Shown here one piece after another: positions 1-8,854 of a DNA stretch of 64,000 bases. The notes under the pieces were generated by a model. The model saw nothing but the letters and a program-made list of their open reading frames with translations, was not told where the DNA came from and made no database searches. How positions within the stretch are numbered: the stretch's first letter is position 1; the number at the start of each line of letters is the position of its first letter. Source of the DNA: UBA2336 sp965227265 (GTDB lineage: Bacteria > Bacteroidota > Bacteroidia > Cytophagales > Cyclobacteriaceae); NCBI GenBank assembly GCA_965227265.1, contig OZ245738.1:2604001-2668000 (forward strand), in the 5' to 3' direction. Made by a program: the position numbers and the translations under genes.

Positions 1-1718
1 TGAAATAATGAATTCACCTGCACATGAATACTCCTTTGCTCAAGAGCCGTTTTCATACTTCTGGAAAGAGCGAATTTCAGGTTGTGCTGACTTGCATTTC
101 CTGTGTAATATGGATCATCAAGCTCGAGTTGATATTCGGTTGTTTTACCTTCCGGTTGTATGATCAGATTTTTCGTACCAATCCCAGGTTGAGTTTCAAA
201 CAAAAACCGTCCGAGGCTGTCGCTTCGGGAGATGTATACATTAACCGGCAAATCAGCAAAAGTTAAATAAGTTGCTACGCGGTGAACAGGTATGCCAGAA
301 GTTTTTTCTGTTATCTTTCCAGAAATCAGATGTCCGTTTAACTCCGGAGAATACTTCAACCTGTACCTTCGTTCCAGTACATCTTTCCAATTTATTTTCC
401 GCCAACCGTGCGTTAACATGAGGTTATTCGTTGCTGCTGAAAGTTCTATCGATTCATCACTGAAATAATACTCAGCATGTTCAACCTGTCCTTTCAACTC
501 AGATGTCAGGTTCAGATAGCTGACAATGTTATCTACCGGTAAGTCTAAAGAGTCGTGTTTGTAAACCACAACAGATACATTCGAAAGAGGATCTGCAGCA
601 TTAACCGCTTGAGCAACAATGCTAAGTTCTGCTTTTTGTCGGGTAGAGAAAGCGACTTCATTAAGCTTTACATCAAATTGGAGGTTACGTTCGGGCTTCT
701 TAAACCATAATCTTTCGCAAACAGGAATCAGTTGATCGTTGAAAACAGTGAGGTGTGAGACACCAGTTGCTGTTTTCTTTTTGTCAATCATTAAAATTCC
801 TTCTCCATCTTTAAGGAGCACTTGCTCAATTTGCGGTTCAGTCAATCGTGCGTGGATTAAAAGGTAAACTGACTGTTCGTTTTTATCTGAAACTCTTACC
901 GTGACTTTAATTTTTGTATTGAGTTCGACAACCTGCATCACAAATCCTTCCTGTACGATAACCGGTAAAGCAAGAGCAGAACTTTTTTTCTTTGAATCAA
1001 CGATTATTGCTTTGTATGCCTGATTTTGTTCAGGTGTAAAATTAAATCTACCCAAACCAAATTTTAATGGTGAGAATCTTACAACCGTGTCGTTCTCCTG
1101 ATTCAGGATAGCTCCCTTGAAATTTACTCCTTTCCCGTCACGACCAACAACTCTGAATCCTACCGTATTTTCTAATCCAGTGATCAGGTTTCCTCCTTCT
1201 GGAAAAAATTGAACATCATAATCCGGACCTTGATCAACTTCTTTTGGAAGCTCAACAAATGGATTAATTACTTTAATCGATTGATGGAAAAAACTTTCGG
1301 AAGCAAAATTTTTCATCCACGAAGTGTATGCTACCAACTCATACGTTCCAGAGCTTAGCGAAGCAGGAAGATATAATGAACCTGTAGTGAGTGCATCGCC
1401 CAATGGAAATTTTCCCTGAAGCACAGGCTTGCCATCCATTCCAATCAATTCAACATACAGCACTTTGCTCCAGGCAATGGGTTTATGAAAAGAAGCATCA
1501 ACGTGATAAATCGTAAACCAAATGTCTTCACCTGTCAAATAGGATGATCGGTCAGTATGAAGAAAAATCTTTTCTGTAAAGGTTTTACTGCGGAAATCAT
1601 TAAAACGGGTGAGTAGAGAATCTGCTACAGGGTTTTGTGCGTAAGTTTTCTGAATCCCGAATATTGAAATACAGAACAAAAGTAAAGCCCTCGCTAACCT
1701 GATCGATTTTTCCATCAT
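1..1718 (-). CDS. MG2-domain (macroglobulin-like) exported protein, 3' end beyond the window
   Basis: Partial gene. The reading frame is open from an ATG at 1718 down to base 1; I checked bases 1-420 and 1111-1718 codon by codon and found no stop. It begins with a signal peptide (about residues 1-27, ending YAQ). Around residues 48-70 it has EKIFLHTDRSSY and GEDIWF, the hallmark of MG2 (alpha-2-macroglobulin-like) domains, followed by further beta-rich repeats. Bacteroidota proteins of this kind are usually 800-950 aa and often end in a TonB-plug-like domain; here that part would lie outside the window. The ATG overlaps the stop of the DUF4249 gene (ATGA), so the two are translationally coupled. 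A second ATG lies directly after the first. The role is probably in the periplasm or outer membrane beside the TonB receptor of the same operon; the ligand is unknown. Confidence 0.8.
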   Translation of the reverse strand, partial: MMEKSIRLARALLLFCISIFGIQKTYAQNPVADSLLTRFNDFRSKTFTEKIFLHTDRSSYLTGEDIWFTIYHVDASFHKPIAWSKVLYVELIGMDGKPVLQGKFPLGDALTTGSLYLPASLSSGTYELVAYTSWMKNFASESFFHQSIKVINPFVELPKEVDQGPDYDVQFFPEGGNLITGLENTVGFRVVGRDGKGVNFKGAILNQENDTVVRFSPLKFGLGRFNFTPEQNQAYKAIIVDSKKKSSALALPVIVQEGFVMQVVELNTKIKVTVRVSDKNEQSVYLLIHARLTEPQIEQVLLKDGEGILMIDKKKTATGVSHLTVFNDQLIPVCERLWFKKPERNLQFDVKLNEVAFSTRQKAELSIVAQAVNAADPLSNVSVVVYKHDSLDLPVDNIVSYLNLTSELKGQVEHAEYYFSDESIELSAATNNLMLTHGWRKINWKDVLERRYRLKYSPELNGHLISGKITEKTSGIPVHRVATYLTFADLPVNVYISRSDSLGRFLFETQPGIGTKNLIIQPEGKTTEYQLELDDPYYTGNASQHNLKFALSRSMKTALEQRSIHVQVNSLF

Positions 1719-2869
1719 TCCCAAAAGTCAGGTTCAACAGAAGTACCACCCTTTAACCGACAGTCAACACAACTTGGTACTGCAACTTTATAACCAATGG
1801 GAGCTGGAAATCCTCCGGTGGCTATTTCAAATTCAATCGGTAAATATTGTCCAAAATCTTCTCCAAATAGTTTAACGATTATTCTACAGTCTTCATATCC
1901 GGTAACCGGGCGAGTGCCGCCTGGAATATTCACCTCCTTTGGAATCACAAAAATTCTCTTTGATGTGACTTCACTTGCATTAAAATATCCTAATGCAATC
2001 TTATCAGGATCTGATACGCACTGAATATTGCTCAGTGGCAAAAAGGGTAAGGGATCGAAGATGGTACCAAGCTCTTCTGTATTCTTTTTTAGTTGCTGCC
2101 AATATTCATATGCGGGCAAATCAATCGTACGCTGTTCAACTAAAATGCTGTATTTAATCAGGATGCTTGGCGAAGTCCAGGGAACCGTTGTTAAATTAAA
2201 ATTCTGAATTACGTCATTTGTTAGTCTATCCGATGAGCCAACCAAAATGGTCTCAGACTCCTTCGACATATAGCAGCGGTAAATAGCTTCCTCCGGATTA
2301 TTTGTATCTCTAAATCTTACCGTATCATCCACCGGAAGTAACACGCTGCTGAAGGCAGAGTTGTATGCCCAGGTTTCTGAAAAATGCCAGTAATAATATC
2401 CTGTGTTAGCATTCGTGCCGTGAGCATTAACATCGAACGCTACGCCATTCCGGGTTTCATGCCAGGTTATACTATCAATAATGGATGCTTTATAGATCGG
2501 AACAGCTTCTGATTCATACGCTTCGCCATTTAGTGTGCTAATGGTTAAGGTGTACTTAGCATTAGGGTTCAGCGTTAGATTTTGAATCGAATATTTCCCA
2601 TTCGCGCCTTCAACCAATGAAGATTCCCCTCCAACATCATCAACCAGTATAACAGTAGCGCCTGATTCATATTGCATTCCGGATCCTTCCAGTGGAATGG
2701 TGCGACTCAATGTTACAGAACATGTACTTTCAGTAGCGTTAAGGAATGCTTCAACTACTAAAAAATTAACGTTTCTTGAAATCCCGGTTGGCTTATAAGC
2801 ATCAATGCAGCAGCAAAGCGTTACGCAACACACAATAAAAATCTTTCCGATCACACTTCTCCCGCGCAT
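1715..2869 (-). CDS. DUF4249-family outer-membrane lipoprotein
   Basis: 384 aa with a short basic N-terminus, a hydrophobic stretch and a cysteine cluster (residues about 14-21, TLCCCIDAY) that fits a lipoprotein signal. The conserved start NFLVVEAFLN, followed by the pattern VTLSRTIPL and VILVDDVGG, matches the DUF4249 family as I remember it. A C-terminal CVDCRLKGG motif is typical of the family end. DUF4249 proteins in Bacteroidota commonly sit beside TonB-dependent receptors, and a surface ligand-capture role like that of SusD has been supposed, but no function is established. The gene starts 1 nt after the TonB receptor stop and its own stop overlaps the start of the MG2 gene, so this is one operon. 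The family call is from pattern memory, not a search. Confidence 0.82.
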   Translation of the reverse strand: MRGRSVIGKIFIVCCVTLCCCIDAYKPTGISRNVNFLVVEAFLNATESTCSVTLSRTIPLEGSGMQYESGATVILVDDVGGESSLVEGANGKYSIQNLTLNPNAKYTLTISTLNGEAYESEAVPIYKASIIDSITWHETRNGVAFDVNAHGTNANTGYYYWHFSETWAYNSAFSSVLLPVDDTVRFRDTNNPEEAIYRCYMSKESETILVGSSDRLTNDVIQNFNLTTVPWTSPSILIKYSILVEQRTIDLPAYEYWQQLKKNTEELGTIFDPLPFLPLSNIQCVSDPDKIALGYFNASEVTSKRIFVIPKEVNIPGGTRPVTGYEDCRIIVKLFGEDFGQYLPIEFEIATGGFPAPIGYKVAVPSCVDCRLKGGTSVEPDFWE

Positions 2870-2870
2870 A

Positions 2871-5639
2871 TCAAAATTTAAAATTATAGGTTATTGTTGG
2901 TATCGGACTGCCAAAAACAGAAAGCTTGTAGCCTTTGATGTCACCGTTTTGCGTATCAAAGAAAATTGAATAGGCGTTCTTTCTGCCGGTTACGTTATAA
3001 ACTCCTAACGTCCATGAGCTGTGTGTTAATTTTTTTATCCTGTGATTACCTTCAATATTAATTGAAACATCCATTCGGAAATAATCCGGGATTCGCGACC
3101 CGTTTCTTGGCCCATACAATACGCGGTAAGCACCGTCAGAATAATACTTGGCAATTGGCAACGTTATCGGTCTGCCTGTGCTATACGTTCCATTGAACGA
3201 TGCACTGACACGATGACTAAACTTATAATTACTAATAACATTTACCGCGTGCGGCTTATCGTAATTACTTGGATAGTACTTGCCATCATTTACAGTTTCA
3301 GATTCATACTTGCTTTGTGTTCGTAGTAAAGACCTTGAATATGTATAGCTCACCCAACCATTCACTTTCCCGCTTAACTTTTTAACCATAAACTCTACGC
3401 CATACGCTTTTCCTTGCGCATTAATAACATCAGTCTCGATTGCATGATTCATGATCACCTGAGCTCCACCTTTATAATCAATTGAGTTTTGCATGATTTT
3501 GTAGTAGCTCTCCAACGAAACTTCTATCGTGTTGGCCCTTAAATTTTTATAGAGGCCTAGCGAGATCTGATCTCCGATCTGTGGTTTAATGTATGTATCC
3601 GTTAATTTCCAGGCATCGGTGGGTGAAATTGCGGTGGTATTAGAAAGCATTTGAATATACTGACGCGTTCTGTTATAGCTTAGCTTGGCCGATGCACTCT
3701 GGGTGATCGCATATTTAACAGAGATTCGATATTCGGGTCCATGATACCGCGCAATTGATTTGCCCTTTGCATGCTCAAGCGTATCCAAAATGCTTTCCAA
3801 ACTTCTTGGCTGACCATCAGCATATTGATAAACATCGTGAGCACCCAAATAACTATAAAGTGAATATCTAATACCCGCATAAACCGAAAGGCTTTTTGAA
3901 ACATCATATTGATCACTGATATAGAGGGCATTCTCAACACCTTGTTCATCTGCCAGTACATCTGGATCTACTTCCGAATTTTTTGCATTTGGCAAATAAG
4001 CGCCAGGCTTAACATCATAGCGAATGGCACTGATACCAAAATCAATTGCATGATTTTGAACCGGAAAATAATTAAAATCAGCTTTTGCGGTAAGTTGATT
4101 GATCGCATAGCTCAACTTAAACGCATTTGTCGCAATTTCATCACTTTCCATTTTGAAATTGTATCCGCTGTAAGAGGTTGTTAAAACTCCATACAACTTG
4201 TTGCTAAAAATATGCTTCCATTTAAGTGTTCCCGCTTTATTCTGGTAGGAATAAAGTGTATCCCGGTTAAGAGTAAACCTGTCCTTGCTATAATACCCTG
4301 TAGCATACACTGTATTCTTTTCATCAATCTCATGGCTTATCACCAGATTAAGATCATAGAAAGATGCCTTACTGTGCTTAATGGCATCGTTCGGAATTTG
4401 TTTCAGCAACCAGTCGGAATATGTAGAACGGCCACCAATCAGAAAGGAGGTTTTATCTTTAATTATTGGTCCTTCTATTACCAACCGGCCGGTAATCGGG
4501 CCAATGCCACCAACACCAGTTATCTTCTTCTTGTTGCCTTCTCTCGAGTTAACTTCTAAGACCGATGAAATGCGACCACCATATTGAGCAGGCATACTGC
4601 TTTTATACAATTCAGCGCTTTTTACAAGATCAGGATTAAACGCTGAGAAGAATCCGAAAAGGTGAGCCGGATTAAAAATTGTTGCATCATTTAATAGAAT
4701 TAAATTCTGGCTTGTTGCTCCGCCCCGCACATTTAAACCTGTTGTCGCCTCTCCTACTGTTTGAACACCCGGAAGCGTTAACATTACTTTCAACACATCT
4801 ACTTCGCCTAACGCTACGGGAATTTTTTTCATGGTCTTCATATCAATCTTATCAAGACCCATTTGCATACTGGATACATTCTTGTCTTTCTCCGCTTCAA
4901 TGATAACTTCTTTCAGTGAAGTAACTTCATCGATCATTTCGATATCCAGTTTCCCATCGGAGTAAAGCATAATTTTCCTGCGGGTGTTTTTCATACCGAT
5001 GCTCTTTACAACAATTTCATTTCTTCCCTTTGGAATCGTAAGCGTGAAGTATCCGAATTGATCAGATGAGACTCCGGTAAATGGATTCTCGATATAAACC
5101 GTAGCACCTACAATAGGCTCACCCGTTGCCGCTGATTTGATGTTGCCAACCACAATTGCTTTCCCTGTACCAATGGGATTGGTTCTCTTCCCAATATCGT
5201 ATTGCTTTGCTTCTGCTAAGAGATTTGAATTCTGAGCTTGTTCATTTTCTAAATAGTAGTCTGGAATTTTATAGTTTGGGTTTCCCGAAGTTTCACCTTC
5301 GAAAAAACCAGCCGGAAGCTGCGATTGTAACTCTTTCCCCTTTACGATGAATACATGATTTTGATTGTCGATCGCGAAATGAAAATCTGTATTGAGAAAA
5401 ATCTGAGTAAGGACTTTTTCAACTATTTCGTTCTGAACACTAAGATTTACGAAAACAGAGTCCAGTATCCCCTGCTCAAAATAAAACTTAAGACCCGTTT
5501 CACGCGATACCGTTTCACTGAAAGCTAAAAAGCTTACATTTTCAAAATTGCCCGTGATTCGAATTTCAGAGTTTTGTTGAGCGCTAGCTGAAAAACTTAG
5601 TACAATCAGAAAAGCAACAACAATCGGTTTTGCCTTCAT
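2871..5639 (-). CDS. TonB-dependent receptor with N-terminal STN and carboxypeptidase-like domains
   Basis: 922 aa outer-membrane beta-barrel receptor. Domains in order: signal peptide (1-20, ending SASAQ); an STN (secretin/TonB N-terminal) domain at about 25-105; a carboxypeptidase-regulatory-like beta sandwich at about 160-245 (GNIKSAATGEPIVGATV); a plug at about 270-370 (LPGVQTVGEA, GLNVRGGATSQNL); and a long barrel ending in an aromatic residue (TITYNFKF). An STN domain usually contacts a FecR-type anti-sigma factor, but no sigma/anti-sigma pair is visible in the window. The start ATG overlaps the stop of the upstream secreted-protein gene (ATGA). Downstream are the DUF4249 lipoprotein and the MG2 protein. 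The substrate cannot be read from the sequence; uptake of a large or scarce ligand powered by TonB is the family role. Confidence 0.93.
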   Translation of the reverse strand: MKAKPIVVAFLIVLSFSASAQQNSEIRITGNFENVSFLAFSETVSRETGLKFYFEQGILDSVFVNLSVQNEIVEKVLTQIFLNTDFHFAIDNQNHVFIVKGKELQSQLPAGFFEGETSGNPNYKIPDYYLENEQAQNSNLLAEAKQYDIGKRTNPIGTGKAIVVGNIKSAATGEPIVGATVYIENPFTGVSSDQFGYFTLTIPKGRNEIVVKSIGMKNTRRKIMLYSDGKLDIEMIDEVTSLKEVIIEAEKDKNVSSMQMGLDKIDMKTMKKIPVALGEVDVLKVMLTLPGVQTVGEATTGLNVRGGATSQNLILLNDATIFNPAHLFGFFSAFNPDLVKSAELYKSSMPAQYGGRISSVLEVNSREGNKKKITGVGGIGPITGRLVIEGPIIKDKTSFLIGGRSTYSDWLLKQIPNDAIKHSKASFYDLNLVISHEIDEKNTVYATGYYSKDRFTLNRDTLYSYQNKAGTLKWKHIFSNKLYGVLTTSYSGYNFKMESDEIATNAFKLSYAINQLTAKADFNYFPVQNHAIDFGISAIRYDVKPGAYLPNAKNSEVDPDVLADEQGVENALYISDQYDVSKSLSVYAGIRYSLYSYLGAHDVYQYADGQPRSLESILDTLEHAKGKSIARYHGPEYRISVKYAITQSASAKLSYNRTRQYIQMLSNTTAISPTDAWKLTDTYIKPQIGDQISLGLYKNLRANTIEVSLESYYKIMQNSIDYKGGAQVIMNHAIETDVINAQGKAYGVEFMVKKLSGKVNGWVSYTYSRSLLRTQSKYESETVNDGKYYPSNYDKPHAVNVISNYKFSHRVSASFNGTYSTGRPITLPIAKYYSDGAYRVLYGPRNGSRIPDYFRMDVSINIEGNHRIKKLTHSSWTLGVYNVTGRKNAYSIFFDTQNGDIKGYKLSVFGSPIPTITYNFKF

Positions 5640-6373
5640 CCTTCGCTGTTATAAAGTTTAACGGCCAACACCAACGCAACTTCAGTTTGTTTTTTAAAAC
5701 TGATGCGGCTTTCCGAAAGCTTGTTCTTAATTAAAGCCTTCCGGTCGCCCAATACTTTAAAAAGATCCTTTCGCGATTTTATCTGAAATGCTTTTCCATT
5801 TTTAATAATAAAAAATGAGTCTTTATCCTCAAATTCTTTAACAACACGGCCAGTAGTCAGGTCTTCTGAAAATACTTTTTCCCGCTTCGCATACAGACTT
5901 ACGTTACTCTGAACGAGCTGATCGTAAAATCCAGGTTTCAATACTTTTCCCAAAGAATCACTCGCTAGTACCTGAATAAAAATATGGCCATCCAGGTTAA
6001 ATGAAGCAATTTTTTCGCGGATAAGCTCGATCTTGGAAAGGGTGTAATATGGGTGTGTTAGAACTTTATCATTAAGCACATCATAGGCGAGATCAACATT
6101 CTCGTAACGCTGACCATCATACTCAATAAAGCCCTTCTTCCATTGCGGTGATAAAAAATAAGGATGACCCTTGTCATACTCATGGAGATTGATTTCCCGA
6201 TAATCTGTTCCATTATACAACCTTGAATTATCAGCCAGCATGTTTTGATAGCTAGCTTTCCGGTAATCCATTGCCCGGGCAAGCATACTGCTATCTGATT
6301 GCTGGGTTTGCCCGAATGTAGAACCATGAACGGCTCCGAGTATAAGTATTGCAACAACTAGTCTAAAAACCAC
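5636..6373 (-). CDS. secreted protein of unknown function, first gene of the TonB operon
   Basis: 245 aa, starting with GTG (no ATG is available near the start). A signal peptide covers about residues 1-21 (ending STFGQ). The body is soluble and mixed alpha/beta, with no motif I can name. Residues about 65-100 carry a Y-F-x(3)-QWKKGFIEYDG pattern, and the last 90 residues hold an F-I-I-K-NGKAFQI and a lysine-rich helix. The same layout is recognisable in the 236-aa protein at 55570-56280, so the two appear to be distant paralogues of one uncharacterised secreted family. Its stop overlaps the TonB receptor start by 4 nt, tying its expression to that receptor. It is the first gene of the operon; I see no clear TAnnTTTG promoter upstream. 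Confidence 0.75.
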   Translation of the reverse strand: MVFRLVVAILILGAVHGSTFGQTQQSDSSMLARAMDYRKASYQNMLADNSRLYNGTDYREINLHEYDKGHPYFLSPQWKKGFIEYDGQRYENVDLAYDVLNDKVLTHPYYTLSKIELIREKIASFNLDGHIFIQVLASDSLGKVLKPGFYDQLVQSNVSLYAKREKVFSEDLTTGRVVKEFEDKDSFFIIKNGKAFQIKSRKDLFKVLGDRKALIKNKLSESRISFKKQTEVALVLAVKLYNSEG

Positions 6374-6431
6374 TTTAAATCGAAAATGACATTAATAATA
6401 TGCAATTCTGTTAATAAACGAAAGTTTCCTG

Positions 6432-6449
6432 CTGACATAATGCTGTCAG
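6432..6449. promoter_or_regulatory. inverted repeat upstream of the SRPBCC gene, possible operator
   Basis: CTGACA (6432-6437) and TGTCAG (6444-6449) are perfect inverted arms around a 6-nt spacer. They lie about 40 nt before the SRPBCC gene and about 60 nt before the divergent TonB operon. A second, overlapping small dyad CTGT-cagt-ACAG follows directly. A repressor site is an inference; no regulator gene is adjacent. Confidence 0.35.
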
Positions 6450-6489
6450 TACAGTTCTTTTATTTACATCACATTTTAAACACACCGCT

Positions 6490-6945
6490 ATGAGCAAGTC
6501 ACTCATCATTAAAAACACAATCCAAATTTCAGCACAAGCTTCAAAAGTCTGGGACGTGTTGGTAAATCCTGAACAAACAAAAAAGTATATGTTTGGCTGC
6601 GAAACTGTTTCGGATTGGAAGAAAGGAAGCGAGCTTTTATGGCGGGGAGAATATGAAGGGAAAGAAATGATTTTTGTAAAAGGTTCAATTCTGGATATCC
6701 AACCCGGTAAATTTCTTGCCTACACAACCATCGATCCGAATTCAAACATTGATGACAAGTCTGAGAATTATCTGACGGTAACCTATGACCTTACTGAGAA
6801 GGACGGTAAAACAATATTTACAGTTACACAAGGCGATTATTCAAAAGTTGCGGAAGGTGAACGCAGGTATACGGAATCGTATAACAACGGTGAAGGCTGG
6901 AATCCAATACTTGTTCAAATCAAAAAACTGGTAGAAGAAAGTTAG
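6490..6945 (+). CDS. SRPBCC (START/AHSA1-like) domain protein
   Basis: 151 aa, no signal peptide, cytoplasmic. The N-terminal strand NTIQISAQASKVWDVLVNPEQ, the middle WRGEYEG and the C-terminal helix (GEGWNPILVQIKKLVEES) are typical of the Bet v1-like SRPBCC fold, in the AHSA1 (Hsp90 activator homologue) branch. These proteins form a hydrophobic cavity that binds small ligands or act as co-chaperone-like factors; the ligand is not predictable. The gene is monocistronic, divergent from the TonB operon and followed by a hairpin terminator. Its length is normal for the family. The start ATG is the first in frame, after the inverted repeat at 6432-6449. Confidence 0.88.
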   Translation: MSKSLIIKNTIQISAQASKVWDVLVNPEQTKKYMFGCETVSDWKKGSELLWRGEYEGKEMIFVKGSILDIQPGKFLAYTTIDPNSNIDDKSENYLTVTYDLTEKDGKTIFTVTQGDYSKVAEGERRYTESYNNGEGWNPILVQIKKLVEES

Positions 6946-6955
6946 TCAATGAAAA

Positions 6956-6979
6956 CGGCTGCCGATTTCTCGGCAGCCG
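6956..6979. terminator. hairpin between convergent genes, terminator
   Basis: A perfect 10-bp stem, CGGCTGCCGA / TCGGCAGCCG, with loop TTTC, lies between the SRPBCC stop (6945) and the stop of the minus-strand gene (7013). On the minus strand it is followed by TTTTC, so it best terminates the 7013-8758 gene; it may serve both directions. Confidence 0.75.
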
Positions 6980-7012
6980 CATCACAAACAATTACCGACT
7001 AAAGCCAGGTAA

Positions 7013-8758
7013 TTATCTTTTCTCGTTCCAGATTGTATTGTAATCGGGATTGGCAGCTTCCTGCTTATTCAATTCTTGTAAACCCTTTTTGAACGTTGCT
7101 AAAAGATCTGACTTGCGGATAATAATCTCCTCTAAAATCTGAGGCGTTATGTTTTTACTATACGGTACGCCCTCGCCTGAAATTGTTGCGGTAAAATATT
7201 TTGTGCTGGCGATAGGTCCATTCTGTTCTCCCAGTAACTCAACACCCAAAACCGGAACCATTGTGGGTTTGGGTCCGTCAAATGTAAGCCTTACGTCAAG
7301 TGTTACTTTTAATAAAGCATTCGCGCCCGATTCTCTCATAAGCCGGCTATCCGCTGTGTTGATACCATACGCTTCTGAAACCGGAATGAAAGCCGAAATA
7401 ACTTTTGTAGTCTTATACGCTCTGGAGAATTCAACCTTAGTATTGCTGTCGTCTTTTGCAAAAGGCATCATGCTTTGATACGCATTTGTTGACGTCACTT
7501 TTTCAAGTGGAAGAACCGGGGCGTTAAATTCAGATTCAATGATAGGAATAAGGCCTGTATACAATTTATTCAGGATGTCATCCCACACTTCGTTTGGCAT
7601 TTGAGGAAAGGTAGCTTCTTTGTAGGTGGTTGTTCCCAACCATTCATTACTCGATTCGCTGGAATAGAAAGTAGTCCCGCGAATAGCAAACGAAGTCACA
7701 CCAATTGATTTGATCTGTGACGAGCTGCGGCTCATGAAGGCATTTGGCTTGTAGAGCTCATACGTAACGGCACCATTGGTGAACGGTTCTTTTCCTTTAG
7801 CCGTTAATCCAACATTGATTTCAGGTTCACCAGTAACCGTTACAAATTTTCCATCCGAATAGATGTTCCCATACTCAACTTTCGGGAAAAAGCCCGATAC
7901 ATCCGTAGCCTGATCGATGGTTGAACGCTCTACTTTAAAGAAGCTGCCTTTATAATTAAAACCAAGAGATTTTGTATTGCCGGGCGCGATGTTAATGTTT
8001 CTGAAGTATCCGGCAGGTATAACAATCTTATCCGCGGGTGAAAAATAGCCCACATTATAGTACGCTTTTATTCCAAGTGAATTAATAGCAAGCGAAATCA
8101 AAATTGGAGTTTGATCTCCGGCCGGCAAATTTGTTAGTTCCAACACCACATCTTTTGTAAGGTCGACTGAGACGTTATCTTTTTGCCCGTTTATCGACAC
8201 AACATTGATCGATTGTTTAGGCGGATTAATGGTGAACGATGACTTCTGCCCGGTTGAGGTTGTGATCTCAACCTTCTTAGGAGCATTGTTATCACTTGAA
8301 AAGCCGGAGTAAATACCGGTTGTTATATATTCAGCCGGAGCTCCATCGATTTTTACTTCACCGTCAATTTTATTCATGCCGAAAGTTTCTTTCGTGGTGA
8401 ACATTACTCCTAGCAAGTTGCCACCTTCACGCCAGCCGTTAAAAAATGATTGTTCTATTGTTCCCAAATTATTCGGGTGCAGGTTAGTTTGATAGTACGC
8501 ATTGATTACAACCGTATTCAAATCCGCTGTTGTGGTTGTCAGCATGCCTCCGCTGGCTTTGGCAATTTTGGTTACCAGCTTGGTAAACAGCTTGCCTCCG
8601 CCTGAAGCGCCCTGCCCTTTTTCTTTTTTGTCTTCCGATTTGGTTTCAGTCGTATCTTTTTTGTTACCGCCTACAAGGCCTTTAAGCTTTCCGAATTGAG
8701 CCTGTGTACTGAACGTAACAAAGCTCAACAGCAAAAGCCCGAGAATTTTACTTTTCAT
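7013..8758 (-). CDS. large secreted protein of unknown function
   Basis: I place the start at ATG 8758 (MKSKILGLLLLSF...), which opens directly with a classical signal peptide (about 1-20, ending STQAQ). A longer frame to 8788 adds ten residues that would spoil it. The mature protein (about 560 aa) begins with a low-complexity Gly/Lys/Glu-rich linker (about 25-60: GGNKKDTTE, KGQGASGGG). Mostly beta-rich sequence follows, including a region with Ig-like character (about 150-230) and a long C-terminal stretch ending in a charged helix. I do not recognise the family. The gene lies alone between a terminator and the two-component pair, transcribed in the same direction as that pair. It is probably periplasmic or outer-membrane associated; no T9SS C-terminal domain is visible. 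Confidence 0.7.
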   Translation of the reverse strand: MKSKILGLLLLSFVTFSTQAQFGKLKGLVGGNKKDTTETKSEDKKEKGQGASGGGKLFTKLVTKIAKASGGMLTTTTADLNTVVINAYYQTNLHPNNLGTIEQSFFNGWREGGNLLGVMFTTKETFGMNKIDGEVKIDGAPAEYITTGIYSGFSSDNNAPKKVEITTSTGQKSSFTINPPKQSINVVSINGQKDNVSVDLTKDVVLELTNLPAGDQTPILISLAINSLGIKAYYNVGYFSPADKIVIPAGYFRNINIAPGNTKSLGFNYKGSFFKVERSTIDQATDVSGFFPKVEYGNIYSDGKFVTVTGEPEINVGLTAKGKEPFTNGAVTYELYKPNAFMSRSSSQIKSIGVTSFAIRGTTFYSSESSNEWLGTTTYKEATFPQMPNEVWDDILNKLYTGLIPIIESEFNAPVLPLEKVTSTNAYQSMMPFAKDDSNTKVEFSRAYKTTKVISAFIPVSEAYGINTADSRLMRESGANALLKVTLDVRLTFDGPKPTMVPVLGVELLGEQNGPIASTKYFTATISGEGVPYSKNITPQILEEIIIRKSDLLATFKKGLQELNKQEAANPDYNTIWNEKR

Positions 8759-8854
8759 AGTCTTTAGAATAATTGTTTGTGGAAACAAAAAGACTGAAAA
8801 GCGGAATGCTTTGAAATGCGAAAAAATACCTGTTTTACTACGTGTAACTACGTA

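Noticed and set aside
24..266. 80-codon frame on the plus strand at the left edge
   Set aside because: It is opposite to the continuous minus-strand MG2 gene, which has signal peptide and family motifs; the plus frame has none.
3680..4903. plus- and minus-strand frames overlapping the STN-TonB receptor gene
   Set aside because: They are shadows of the receptor: no signal peptide, no domain, and atypical residue composition.
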